A stretch of DNA of 64,000 bases from JBDHXE01 sp035445085 (GTDB lineage Bacteria > Bacteroidota > Ignavibacteria > Kapaibacteriales > UBA2268), in contig DAOMQA010000007.1 of the NCBI GenBank assembly GCA_035445085.1, forward strand, positions 49,858 through 113,857. Reading direction: 5' to 3'. The translations under genes were made by a program, and so were the position numbers. The notes beneath the pieces are model-generated. The model was not told where the DNA came from. It did no database searches and saw nothing but the letters and a program-made list of their open reading frames with translations. This document shows, in pieces, positions 42,970 to 52,333 of this stretch (its first letter is position 1; each line of letters starts with the position of its first letter).

Positions 42970-45900
42970 TTACATCTTAATAAATTTGCTAACGTAAGTT
43001 TTATTGTTTGATTCAATAATTAAGAAGTAATTACCTGCGCCAACACTATGTACATCAATATTGAAATTGCTACTACTAAATGTTGAATTGATTAAGGTGT
43101 TACCTAAATTATTGATGATTTTGTAATTACCATTACTAATATTGAGACTATTCAACTCAATATTTAAGTTATCGTAAGCTGGATTTGGATTAATAGTAAA
43201 GCTATTTACTTTACTATCAATTACATCTGTAGATTTTAATCCTGTTCCCTCTAAGATGATAGTATATTCCTTTGGTTCAGAATCACTGCTTATTAATAAT
43301 CTAACAGTCTTTTTCCCTTCACTTGACGGCTTAAATGTTACATTTAATGAGGCAGTTTCAGCAGGCTTTAAAGTATTATTGCTTGGCTGCGAAGTGATTC
43401 TAAACTCTGTAGTATCTGCTCCATTTGGAAATATTAATTCGATCTTACTAATATTTAATGGCACATTCCCAGAATTTTTAAATTCAATTTTTCTAAAACG
43501 AGTTTTCTTAACGGCAATTTCTCCAAAGTCATAAGGGTTGTCTGTAACAGAGCTAATTTCTTTACGCTCTTTTGTTGCTGTAAGCATAAAATCCAAATAT
43601 GCTACTCCAGTCATCGCAAAACTCCACATTCTCACTGAAATTCCGTCGTTTATACCTTTTGCTAAAGCAACGGCATCTAATCTATTTGTAAGAATAGGCT
43701 TCCATGAACCTCCATTATTGTCTGATTCATAAGTTGCATTAATATTATCTACTAAGATGAGTTTTTCAGCTTCTGGGACACAATGTATATCAGATGGGGT
43801 AATTTTTGCTGCACTAAAATCAAATACGTTTGTGGTCCATGTTGCGCCTCCATCTATTGTATTAGCTAAATATGTTTTTTGCGTATTTCCAGTACCCACA
43901 TTATACATTGCATAGCCTATCTTGTTAGTCATAAATGCAATTTTGTACATACTATTGCCTAATACCGTTTTGCTAATATTCCAGGTAGAGCCTTTATCAT
44001 TAGAGTATATTATCCTACCTTGTGAGGTTCCAAACCATATATTGTTACCTAAAAAAGCCATTGATTCAACAAAGCCAGTTTCACCGTTCATAGGAGGTGG
44101 AACAGTTTTCACTACACTCCAGTTTTTGCCCCCGTCTTGAGTTTTAGCTACACCCCAAACATTAGAAATTGGATCACCAAGCATTATACCTTCGTTGTTG
44201 TTATAAAAATAAATTGAATTAACAAAAGAGGTAATATTAGAAACACTTACTTGAGTAAAGCTAGCGCCACCGTTGTCTGTAATTTGTAATTTAGTAGCGC
44301 CAGAATTAGGGCTAACACCTATTAAAGCTCTTTGTCCATCAAAAGCATAAATTGCATAAGAGGGGTCGTTACTTAAAGATATTAGATTAGAGTTGCCATT
44401 ATTGTAACGGTAAAGGACGTTACCAGTAATGGGGCTGTTTCCAATTGCCCAAGCTACACCCTTACTTGGAACAGAAGCGCCATGGGGTGTTATTTGATAA
44501 GATAAGGGCAGATTATACACCTGGTTAAATATATTATCAGAGTTTAATTTCAATGGTATATCCAATACTTGATAATCTAAATATTCACCACTTTCATAAG
44601 TAAGCAATACTTGCGCCGACCCAGCATACCAAGGGCAGTTACTTAATAATTCAAATTCGATATTAATGCTTTTGCTTGCAGATGAATTTATATTATCAAT
44701 TGTCAATTCATTAGTCAAAACTTTAATATAATTATCTATTGCACTTACTTTTACTTTTAAATTATTGACATTACTTAGATAATTCTTTAAATCTGCTTTT
44801 AATAAATTTTGTCCATATTTATCTATATAAGATTGAATATTATTAATCGCTAAATTTTCTGCTAAAATACCGGGTAAAGTGTTTTCAGATGCTTTAGGGT
44901 TATTGATAGACACCGCCCTAAATGCATTTACTCTACCAGCAAAATAGTGTTCATTACCAACTACACCTTTTAATGATTTATCACTTGTAGCCCTTAAATG
45001 CCTGATAAATTGCATTACTGTCCAGTCTGGGTGTATGGACTTTAGTAGTGCAACAATACCAGAGACGATTGGTGCAGAGAATGATGTGCCGTCGTTTTTA
45101 GTGTATGTATTATTGGGTTTAGTTGATAGTACTTGCGAACCAGGTGCAAATACTGTAATAGAATTACCATAGTTTGTGAAGTTTGCAACGGCATCATTTG
45201 CAGCCGATGCACCTACCGTTAATACATTATCATAATTCACAGGGAATGTTGGGTATCTATCTATAAAGGTCCCGTCATTTCCTGCTGCTACAACAACTAC
45301 CGACCCCATAGCAACGGCAGCATTAATAATATCTTGCTCTGCTGGACTAGATCCCGGTCCACCCCAACTACAATTGATTACATCAGCTCCCATCTTTGCC
45401 GCATATATTATACCTTCATAGGCATACAAAATACTTCCAACTTGTGCATTATCGGAAGCACATTTTATAGGTAATAATTTAGAATAAAAGCCCGGAGAGG
45501 CAATTCCTTTAGCATTATCTGTTACAGCTGAAGCGCAGCCTGCTACCGCAGTGCCGTGTGTGTTGCCAAAATTTGTAGGGTCATTATCTTCTCTTCTTAT
45601 GCCGTTTTGGGCTTCAGATAAAGATATATTACCCACAAAATCCCAGCCGTGTACATCATCAATTTTGCCATTATTATCGTCATCGATTCCATTGTTAGGT
45701 ATCTCTTTCCAGTTTGTGAAAATATTTGCCTGCAAATCCTCATGATTAAAATCTGTTCCTGAATCGACTATCGCAATAACAATGCTTGTATCACCTTTTG
45801 TAATGTCCCAAGCGTCTGTTATTTGAATTTGAGATAAAGCATATTGCTGCGAATAATAAGGGTCGTTTACTTGAGTGGAATAGAAATGTCTTCTAAAAAC

Positions 45901-46335
45901 TGGTGTTGCGTACTCAACTAAATCATTATTCATTAACTGTATTGATAGTTCTACTGGGTCTATATCAGTATTGAAGGTTATTGTACTAATTCTATCTAAT
46001 CCAAACTTAGCTTCACTCGATAGTAGTTGCTCCCCACTCTTAGGTTTAAAGGGAAAATTGTACTCATTGATATTTTTTATATCAATTACCTGCTTCAGAA
46101 TATTATTAACAAGCATATTTGTATTTTTAGTTAATACTTCTTGCTTATACTTTACTTGAATCATCCTTGGTAATATATCTTCTTGTCTTATATCTTGAGC
46201 AATGCTGCTATTCTTAGCTAAGACTTTACCTGATATTTGGCTTTTAACTTTGTTTATAGGTAAAGCGATTAGGCAATAACTAGAAAAAACAAGGATAGAC
46301 ATATAAATAGATAGTATTTTTATATTATGTATCAT
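42970..46335 (-). CDS. T9SS-exported subtilisin-like (S8) protease
   Basis: 1121 residues. Signal peptide (about 1-25), a propeptide-like region to about 155, then the S8 domain with Asp191 (AIVDSGTDFNHED), His260 (GNTHGTAVAG), oxyanion Asn353 (AAGNDG) and Ser418 (DGTSFSAPIV). Downstream are BNR/sialidase-like beta-propeller repeats (GGASFTQV, GGKNWSVV, KGSTWNIS, GGATWTTN), a choice-of-anchor segment (FGEIAVKKTRFRKIEFKNSG) and a C-terminal type-A sorting domain (INPNPAYDNLNIEL to YVSKFIKM). GGAG lies just before the start. A secreted or surface protease. Confidence 0.93.
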   Translation of the reverse strand: MIHNIKILSIYMSILVFSSYCLIALPINKVKSQISGKVLAKNSSIAQDIRQEDILPRMIQVKYKQEVLTKNTNMLVNNILKQVIDIKNINEYNFPFKPKSGEQLLSSEAKFGLDRISTITFNTDIDPVELSIQLMNNDLVEYATPVFRRHFYSTQVNDPYYSQQYALSQIQITDAWDITKGDTSIVIAIVDSGTDFNHEDLQANIFTNWKEIPNNGIDDDNNGKIDDVHGWDFVGNISLSEAQNGIRREDNDPTNFGNTHGTAVAGCASAVTDNAKGIASPGFYSKLLPIKCASDNAQVGSILYAYEGIIYAAKMGADVINCSWGGPGSSPAEQDIINAAVAMGSVVVVAAGNDGTFIDRYPTFPVNYDNVLTVGASAANDAVANFTNYGNSITVFAPGSQVLSTKPNNTYTKNDGTSFSAPIVSGIVALLKSIHPDWTVMQFIRHLRATSDKSLKGVVGNEHYFAGRVNAFRAVSINNPKASENTLPGILAENLAINNIQSYIDKYGQNLLKADLKNYLSNVNNLKVKVSAIDNYIKVLTNELTIDNINSSASKSINIEFELLSNCPWYAGSAQVLLTYESGEYLDYQVLDIPLKLNSDNIFNQVYNLPLSYQITPHGASVPSKGVAWAIGNSPITGNVLYRYNNGNSNLISLSNDPSYAIYAFDGQRALIGVSPNSGATKLQITDNGGASFTQVSVSNITSFVNSIYFYNNNEGIMLGDPISNVWGVAKTQDGGKNWSVVKTVPPPMNGETGFVESMAFLGNNIWFGTSQGRIIYSNDKGSTWNISKTVLGNSMYKIAFMTNKIGYAMYNVGTGNTQKTYLANTIDGGATWTTNVFDFSAAKITPSDIHCVPEAEKLILVDNINATYESDNNGGSWKPILTNRLDAVALAKGINDGISVRMWSFAMTGVAYLDFMLTATKERKEISSVTDNPYDFGEIAVKKTRFRKIEFKNSGNVPLNISKIELIFPNGADTTEFRITSQPSNNTLKPAETASLNVTFKPSSEGKKTVRLLISSDSEPKEYTIILEGTGLKSTDVIDSKVNSFTINPNPAYDNLNIELNSLNISNGNYKIINNLGNTLINSTFSSSNFNIDVHSVGAGNYFLIIESNNKTYVSKFIKM

Positions 46336-46480
46336 AACAGCTCCATTATTAATTACTTTAAAATTCCTTTTATAATAGCAAAACTACTAATATTATCCTA
46401 TATAGACCATTTTTATTCTAAAAAAGTAACAATATTTTTTAACTTTAATGCTCTAAACCAAATTAATAGTTAGTAAACTT

Positions 46481-47935
46481 ATGAATGCAAATAAAGAAGA
46501 AAATTTTTTAGTTACAGCACGGAAATTTAGGCCTCAGAATTTTGCCGATGTAGTGGGACAAACCCATATTACTAATACTCTCATTAATGCTATCAGCACT
46601 GGGAGAATACACCACGCATATTTATTTTGCGGTCCAAGAGGAGTAGGAAAAACTACAACAGCACGCATATTAGCACGCGCTATAAATTGTTTAAATTCGA
46701 AGAACTCCGAACCTTGCAATAAATGCGATAATTGTATTGCAATTCTTGAAAATAAATCTTTAGATGTTATTGAAATTGACGGTGCTTCTAATAATAGTGT
46801 GGATGATATTCGCAAACTTCGTGAAAATGCACGTTATGCACCATCAAGCGGAAAATACAAAATGTATATTATCGATGAAGTCCATATGTTGTCGAATGCT
46901 GCGTTCAATGCACTACTTAAAATTTTGGAAGAACCGCCTCCACATCTAATTTTTACATTTGCAACGACGGAGCCACATAAAGTATTGGCAACAATTACAA
47001 GTCGATGTCAAAGGTATGATTTTAAGAGAATGGAGATAAGTGATATTATTGCTCAACTAAAATATATATCAGAGAAGGAAAATATTTATATTGATGACGA
47101 ATCTCTTATTGTGATTGCTAAAAAAGGCGACGGCTCTATGCGTGATTCACAGTCAATATTTGATCAAGTAATTGCTTTTTGTGGTAAAAATGTTACGATT
47201 GACAATTTAAGTGAAGCGCTGCATTTAGTCGATTTTGATTTATTTTTTGATATTAATAATATTATTAAAACAAATAATCTTAAGCAATTATTTGAGATGA
47301 CAGAAGCTATACAAATCAACGGCTATGATTACGGAGAAATTATAAGTGGCTTAATTGAATTTTATAGAAATATTGCTGCTTTAAAAACTACTAATAATCC
47401 AAAGGTTGTTGAATTATCATATGATCAAGTTGAAAAAATTAAAAATGAGATCGATTATTACTCAATTGAAGACATAATTAAAATTATTAATACTTTAATA
47501 ACGTTGGAACATACTATTAAAAATGCTAATCAACCAAGGATTAAATTTGAGCTAACAATTATGCAGTTAGCGTCAATGGCAAAAATTCAAGATATTAGTA
47601 AGATAATTGATTTATTAAAAAATATTAGTGAAAATCCAGAACTAAAAAACTTTAAATTTGAGATTACATCAAATGCTAAGATTACGCCAGAAGCCTACCA
47701 ACCTAAATCAATTGTTGCTAAGACAAGTATAACGACAAAACAAGCTAACACATCGGATGCTTTAAAGAGTGAGGTCAAAGTAGAAATAGAAAGCAAAGAA
47801 AGCAATTTACCAATCAACAATATAGAAAATAAACCGTCTAATAATGTATCAAGTAATATAGTGGCTGTTAATCAAGATTCTTCGATAGAGGATTTAATTA
47901 TAGGCTTGTTTGGTGCAAAAGAAACTAAAGAATAG
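46481..47935 (+). CDS. dnaX: DNA polymerase III subunit gamma/tau
   Basis: 484 residues. KFRPQNFADVVGQTHI, Walker A GPRGVGKTTTARILA, the Zn-binding Cys set (CLNSKNSEPCNKCDNC), Walker B IIDEVHMLS and the SRC sensor in TITSRCQRYDF. It is the clamp-loader ATPase. The C-terminal part after about 375 is polar and short compared with E. coli tau. No obvious frameshift site was found. Divergent from the protease gene. Confidence 0.95.
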   Translation: MNANKEENFLVTARKFRPQNFADVVGQTHITNTLINAISTGRIHHAYLFCGPRGVGKTTTARILARAINCLNSKNSEPCNKCDNCIAILENKSLDVIEIDGASNNSVDDIRKLRENARYAPSSGKYKMYIIDEVHMLSNAAFNALLKILEEPPPHLIFTFATTEPHKVLATITSRCQRYDFKRMEISDIIAQLKYISEKENIYIDDESLIVIAKKGDGSMRDSQSIFDQVIAFCGKNVTIDNLSEALHLVDFDLFFDINNIIKTNNLKQLFEMTEAIQINGYDYGEIISGLIEFYRNIAALKTTNNPKVVELSYDQVEKIKNEIDYYSIEDIIKIINTLITLEHTIKNANQPRIKFELTIMQLASMAKIQDISKIIDLLKNISENPELKNFKFEITSNAKITPEAYQPKSIVAKTSITTKQANTSDALKSEVKVEIESKESNLPINNIENKPSNNVSSNIVAVNQDSSIEDLIIGLFGAKETKE

Positions 47936-47947
47936 TTAAAATTGAAA

Positions 47948-48418
47948 ATGATAGAAAAAGGAAATATTGCTCCAATATTTGAAGCAAAGACAAATGAAGG
48001 TGGCAGCTTTAATTTAAAGGATTATTTAGGACAGTGGATTATCCTATATTTTTATCCTAAAGACGATACTTCAGGCTGTACAAAAGAAGCATGTGATTTT
48101 AGAGATAATATGGAGAGGCTCACTGTAACCAGTACTAAGGTATTTGGTGTAAGCCCTGATAATATAGATTCGCATAACAAGTTCGTTGATAAATATGATT
48201 TAAATTTTACATTAATTGCAGACCCCAATAAAGAGATTTGTAATTTGTATGGCGTTATCGGTGAGAAGAAGATGTTTGGAAAGTCTTATTTGGGGTTAAT
48301 TAGAACAACATATATTATTAGCCCAGATGGTAAGATAGCATACTCTTGGCAGAATGTAAAAGTCAATGGTCATGTAGAAGCTGTTATTTTAAAATTAAAT
48401 GAATTAACAAAGAAATGA
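47948..48418 (+). CDS. bcp: Thioredoxin-dependent peroxiredoxin, Bcp/PrxQ type
   Basis: 156 residues from ATG 47948; an upstream TTG (47942) adds two. LYFYPKDDTSGCTKEACDFR contains the peroxidatic Cys and the resolving Cys five residues later, the PrxQ arrangement. FGVSPDNIDSHNKF and the KSYLGLIRTTYII end are typical. It reduces hydroperoxides in the cytoplasm. The stop overlaps the tatD start (ATGA). Confidence 0.94.
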   Translation: MIEKGNIAPIFEAKTNEGGSFNLKDYLGQWIILYFYPKDDTSGCTKEACDFRDNMERLTVTSTKVFGVSPDNIDSHNKFVDKYDLNFTLIADPNKEICNLYGVIGEKKMFGKSYLGLIRTTYIISPDGKIAYSWQNVKVNGHVEAVILKLNELTKK

Positions 48419-49878
48419 TAGATACTCATGCACATTTAGATTCAGAACAATTTGCTGAAGATAGAGATAGGCTTATTGGTAACCTCAAAAGCAATAATGT
48501 TGAATCAGTTATAATTCCTGCTATTAACCCAAACAATATTAATGAAGTGTATAGTTTATCGCAGAAATATTCTTATATTTATTGTGGACTGGGTGTACAT
48601 CCTCACGATGCCAATCTTTATGATGCGGACGTCCGAAATAAGATTTATGAGCTATCTTCTAACGGTAAAGTAAAAGCAATAGGAGAAATAGGTTTAGATT
48701 ATTATTACAATTTTTCCACACCTTTGCAGCAAAAGAAAGTATTTGCAGAGCAATTAGAATTAGCTAAAGAGCTTAATTTACCAGTAATTGTTCATAATCG
48801 CGAAAGCGACGAGGATTTACTAAATATTATTAAAACAGCTCAAGATGGTAAGCTCAGAGGAGTTTTACATTGCTTCTCTGGCGATATAGATATGATGAAC
48901 CGTAGCTTAGATTTAGGTTTTAATATATCATTTACTGGTAATATAACATTCAAAAAGTTTGACAGAGGCGACGTTGTAAAAAATGTACCTAATGATAGGT
49001 TTTTTATAGAAACGGATTCGCCATTTATGACGCCGACACCGTTCAGAGGCAAGCGCAACGAACCAAAATATTTAAATTATATAGTTGCAAAAATTGCAGA
49101 ATTAAAAGAAATAGAAATTCAAGAGGTTATTAATATGACAAGTAAAAATGCAAGAGCGTTTTTTAATCTTTCGTTAATATTATTATTTTTAATAATAACT
49201 ACGAATCTAAATGCACAAAATCGACATAATGATAGCGATTATGACGATACAGAAGCAATAGAAGAACATGAGCATCTCTATAAGAAACCTTTAGGTTTAG
49301 GGATTGTATTTGCTACTAACACTATAGTAGAATCATATACTCCAAAACCTACGAATGTAAGTTATGAGGGCTTGGTGTCATTTGGAGCTACATTCCAATA
49401 CAGTCTGTTTGACTATCTCATCCTAACTGCCTCTTATGGATATTCCGAAAATAGAAAAAATATTGAAAAATATAATTATATTAAAAATTTATTACCAAAT
49501 ACGCACCAACAGATAGAATTAACTTCTAATTTTGTAATCAATCCTTATAGTAGATTAAATTTTTATGGTATGATAGGTTTTAGCTACTTAATGAATAAGT
49601 ATGGAGATACCAGAAACCCTGGGCAAACTTATGATGAAAATAGTCCCGGTATTAATACAGGGCTTGGTTTTTATATTAATATTCCAATAAGTGGGGCGGG
49701 GCTATTTAATATAGCTGCAGAATGGAAACTCAATTTTATGCTTGAGAAAACAAAGTTAGGCTATGATCCTCGTGTAAATCCAGGACAACCTGGTAGTGAT
49801 GTCCCAGTAGAAATAAGTACATTTTTCTCTATGCCAAGAATTTCTTTTATATGGTTCCCGCAGGATTTATTATTCTAA
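48415..49878 (+). CDS. tatD: TatD-family nuclease joined in frame to an outer-membrane barrel protein
   Basis: 487 residues in one frame. Residues 1-253 are a full TatD metal-dependent DNase: DTHAHLDS, GEIGLDYY, VIVHNRES, LHCFSG, ETDSPFM, then the usual C-terminal helix TSKNARAFFNL. Instead of stopping, the frame runs into a signal-peptide-like SLILLFLIITTNLNA-Q and a 220-residue Tyr/Gly-rich barrel (YSLFDYLILTASYGYS, GFYINIPISGAG) ending in a strand and Phe. A cytoplasmic nuclease and an exported barrel cannot act as one chain unless cut, so the barrel may be made from the in-frame ATG at 49135 or be released by signal peptidase. Confidence 0.85.
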   Translation: MIDTHAHLDSEQFAEDRDRLIGNLKSNNVESVIIPAINPNNINEVYSLSQKYSYIYCGLGVHPHDANLYDADVRNKIYELSSNGKVKAIGEIGLDYYYNFSTPLQQKKVFAEQLELAKELNLPVIVHNRESDEDLLNIIKTAQDGKLRGVLHCFSGDIDMMNRSLDLGFNISFTGNITFKKFDRGDVVKNVPNDRFFIETDSPFMTPTPFRGKRNEPKYLNYIVAKIAELKEIEIQEVINMTSKNARAFFNLSLILLFLIITTNLNAQNRHNDSDYDDTEAIEEHEHLYKKPLGLGIVFATNTIVESYTPKPTNVSYEGLVSFGATFQYSLFDYLILTASYGYSENRKNIEKYNYIKNLLPNTHQQIELTSNFVINPYSRLNFYGMIGFSYLMNKYGDTRNPGQTYDENSPGINTGLGFYINIPISGAGLFNIAAEWKLNFMLEKTKLGYDPRVNPGQPGSDVPVEISTFFSMPRISFIWFPQDLLF

Positions 49879-49887
49879 ATTAAGTTT

Positions 49888-50505
49888 ATGATAAAAGTCT
49901 TAGAGCATCCGTTAGTAAATAAAGATATATCAATATTAAGAAGTAAGGATACTAATCCTGAAGAGTTTAGAAACGCAATCAATCGAATTGCATATCACTT
50001 AGCTATCGAGGCTTATTATGATTTGCCTACGGTGAATATTGAAGTTACAACACCTTTAGAAGTTACTAAGGGTGTTACTTTACCTAACAAAGTCTTGTTA
50101 ATTCCTATTCTAAGAGCTGGATTAACCTTACTAAATGCCTTTGAAAAAATATTGCCTGATGTTCAAATCGGATACTGTGCTTTAAAGAGGGACGAGAACT
50201 CGTTTAAAATAGAAGAGTATTATTACTCGTTGCCCAAAGTAGCAAATGACACTTTAGTTATTATATTAGATGTAATGTTAGCTACTGGTAATTCTCTGAT
50301 AACTTTACTCACTAAATTGCAGTTGGAAGCCATTAATAATATCAAAGTTATATCAATAATTGCCGCCCCTGAAGGCTTGGAACAAATAGCTGTCCATTTT
50401 CCGAATATTGAAATTATTACCGCCACAATAGATAGGGAATTGAATCAGCAAAAATATATATTGCCGGGCTTGGGCGACGCTGGCGATAGAGCAAATAATA
50501 CGTGA
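49888..50505 (+). CDS. upp: Uracil phosphoribosyltransferase
   Basis: 205 residues. VLEHPLVNKDISILRSK, PILRAGLTLL, the PRPP loop VIILDVMLATGNSLI (usual DPMLATG, here DVMLATG) and the uracil-binding GLGDAGDRANNT end. It salvages uracil to UMP. The Pro to Val change in the PRPP loop is unusual but the loop is otherwise complete. It starts 9 nt after the barrel gene. Confidence 0.93.
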   Translation: MIKVLEHPLVNKDISILRSKDTNPEEFRNAINRIAYHLAIEAYYDLPTVNIEVTTPLEVTKGVTLPNKVLLIPILRAGLTLLNAFEKILPDVQIGYCALKRDENSFKIEEYYYSLPKVANDTLVIILDVMLATGNSLITLLTKLQLEAINNIKVISIIAAPEGLEQIAVHFPNIEIITATIDRELNQQKYILPGLGDAGDRANNT

Positions 50506-50587
50506 TACTCTACAATATAAATATATGCCTCTAAATAATAATGCTATGATATGCTATGTGCTGTTATAACAATGATTGGTATATTTA

Positions 50588-51067
50588 CTATTCAATATAA
50601 GCTAATATCTTACTTAGTTCGCCAATTCTAATTATTTCTCTTACTGAAATTCCTAATATATTCCCTATGTTGTGTAAAGCGTCTTCTTCACTATTGCTGA
50701 ACTTATGGTAGAATAGTATTCCTGATATACTTGTAATATAATAAGCAAATGCTATTAAAGTCTTCTTCAAATCTATTACTAAATTCTTATCAATTTTGCT
50801 ATCAATCAAATCTACTATACTTTTTAAATTAGCTTGAGCTGATTTGCCATTATGAGCATTATGTCTTACACTATCAGTATTGTAGTTCAGCAAAATTTCT
50901 TTTACTAATGGGTAGGGTAGCCGTTCCGATTTATTGATAAAATTCATGTATGCAATTTCTATCTTTTTATCACTCTTAGTGCTTATGCTCGCAATTTCTA
51001 TAAATACCAGCTCAAAAATAGTTCTGATTAATGCTAATTGTTCTGCATTATATAACGTATCTAACAT
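50588..51067 (-). CDS. Hypothetical helical protein
   Basis: 159 residues, predicted all alpha-helical with one moderately hydrophobic helix (LKKTLIAFAYYITSISGILF) and no signal peptide. The layout of the N-terminal helices and an acidic SEEDALHNIG end recalls TerB-like helical domains, but key acidic residues cannot be matched with confidence. It stands alone between upp and the ECF sigma operon. No function is proposed. Confidence 0.6.
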   Translation of the reverse strand: MLDTLYNAEQLALIRTIFELVFIEIASISTKSDKKIEIAYMNFINKSERLPYPLVKEILLNYNTDSVRHNAHNGKSAQANLKSIVDLIDSKIDKNLVIDLKKTLIAFAYYITSISGILFYHKFSNSEEDALHNIGNILGISVREIIRIGELSKILAYIE

Positions 51068-51463
51068 AAGTAATATCTCATTTTATATACTAATATTATA
51101 CAAAATTAAGAATAAAAAAGTTAATCAATTGTTCTTTTTAATAAAAGAAGATAAAAAAAATATTGTTCAAAGTACTTATATATATAGTGTAAAATGTAAA
51201 AATAATTAGGTAGTTATTGTTTAATTATTATAAGTTCAAGATAGTTGCAAATGTGGCGTACGATTAATAGATTGTATATTTCATGTGTAGTAATATAACT
51301 TGTTTAAATATAATAAAATATAACGATTATATGTAAGTAATGTGATTTAGGCATTATGATTACTTGCTTATGTTTATAATAGATATAGATACATGTAATA
51401 TTAATAATAAATAACAAAAGTATTGCAATTCAGTGATAGAGCTTATTTAACTAATACTTGTGC

Positions 51464-51495
51464 TTGTAAAATATAATACTAAGATTGTATTTTTG
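51464..51495 (+). promoter_or_regulatory. Promoter of the ECF sigma operon
   Basis: TTG (51464-51466), 21 nt, TATTTTTG (51488-51495). Transcription would start near 51501 and give a leader of about 175 nt. The rest of the 51068-51463 gap is AT-rich with nothing recognisable. Confidence 0.5.
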
Positions 51496-51516
51496 TAGTA
51501 CGATTTCTTCTATTGT

Positions 51517-51603
51517 GCTTAGGCAGGGTAAAGTGTGTCGCTAAGTTCAACAATCGATACTTTTACTACCTTCCAAACAATTATTTTAATAAACTGCCTA
51601 AGC
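51517..51603 (+). promoter_or_regulatory. Structured leader (or small RNA) before the ECF sigma gene
   Basis: GCTTAGGCAG (51517-51526) and CTGCCTAAGC (51594-51603) are perfect complements around 67 nt. Inside, GGTAAAG and CTTTTACTACC can pair in part. It is the only GC-rich word pair in 600 bp of AT-rich DNA and lies 20-100 nt after the putative start site. A translated 60-codon frame crossing it (51513-51695) has no family features and is out of frame with the sigma gene. Confidence 0.5.
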
Positions 51604-51675
51604 CAATTTTAATTGAAAAAATAAATAACAATTTCGTATCTTTAATAAATTTAATATTGAAAAATAATAAAGGTA

Positions 51676-52320
51676 ATGGAAGTTATTATTTCTAATAAGA
51701 AAAAAAGTAACATTAACGATGAAGTTCAGACTCATTTAATGATTAGCCTGAAGTATGCAACTAATTCTTTTGAGATTGAAAAGATCTTTAATGAATTATA
51801 TAATAATGTTACTAAAGTTCTTTGGATTAACTTAACCAGAAAGTATATACCACCCTTAAATTATGACGAAATGTTAGATGTGTTTCAAGATTCTTGGGTA
51901 AAAGTTTTAGATTCAAGACAATCTTTTGATGATTCTAAAAAAGTGTATACTTGGATTTATACAATTTTCAAGAATATGATTATTGATAGAATTAGATACT
52001 TCGATAGGAAAAAGACACAGAGCATAGATAGGAATACGTCCGACAATGATAATGATGATAGGAAATTAGAGTTTAAGGCTGATAGAAATTCTGATGCAGA
52101 CTTCTATCTTATCAAAAATGAAAAGTTACATCATATTAAGGAAGCAATTAATGCTCTTGATGATGAATTAGATAAAATTATTATTATAAGAAGAATAGTT
52201 GAACAAAAGAAGTTTGAAGAAATAAGTAAAGAACTAAACATTCCCATTACAACTATTCATTATAAACTTAATAAATGCTTAGATAAACTTAGAATGAAAC
52301 TTAAATTTTTAATAAATTAA
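51676..52320 (+). CDS. ECF-type RNA polymerase sigma factor
   Basis: 214 residues. Region 2 (about 65-112) has YDEMLDVFQDSWVKVLDS and YTWIYTIFKNMIIDRIRYFD; region 4 (about 155-212) has ALDDELDKIIIIRRIVEQKK and FEEISKELNIPITTIHYKLN. The linker is polar and Asp-rich. ECF factors direct transcription in response to envelope or other signals and are usually held by an anti-sigma from the next gene. That gene starts 13 nt on and encodes a one-helix membrane protein. Confidence 0.92.
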   Translation: MEVIISNKKKSNINDEVQTHLMISLKYATNSFEIEKIFNELYNNVTKVLWINLTRKYIPPLNYDEMLDVFQDSWVKVLDSRQSFDDSKKVYTWIYTIFKNMIIDRIRYFDRKKTQSIDRNTSDNDNDDRKLEFKADRNSDADFYLIKNEKLHHIKEAINALDDELDKIIIIRRIVEQKKFEEISKELNIPITTIHYKLNKCLDKLRMKLKFLIN

Positions 52321-52333
52321 ATAAATTATTAAA

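Noticed and set aside
51513..51695. 60-codon frame before the sigma gene
   Set aside because: It crosses the inverted repeat, overlaps the sigma start out of frame and has no family features.
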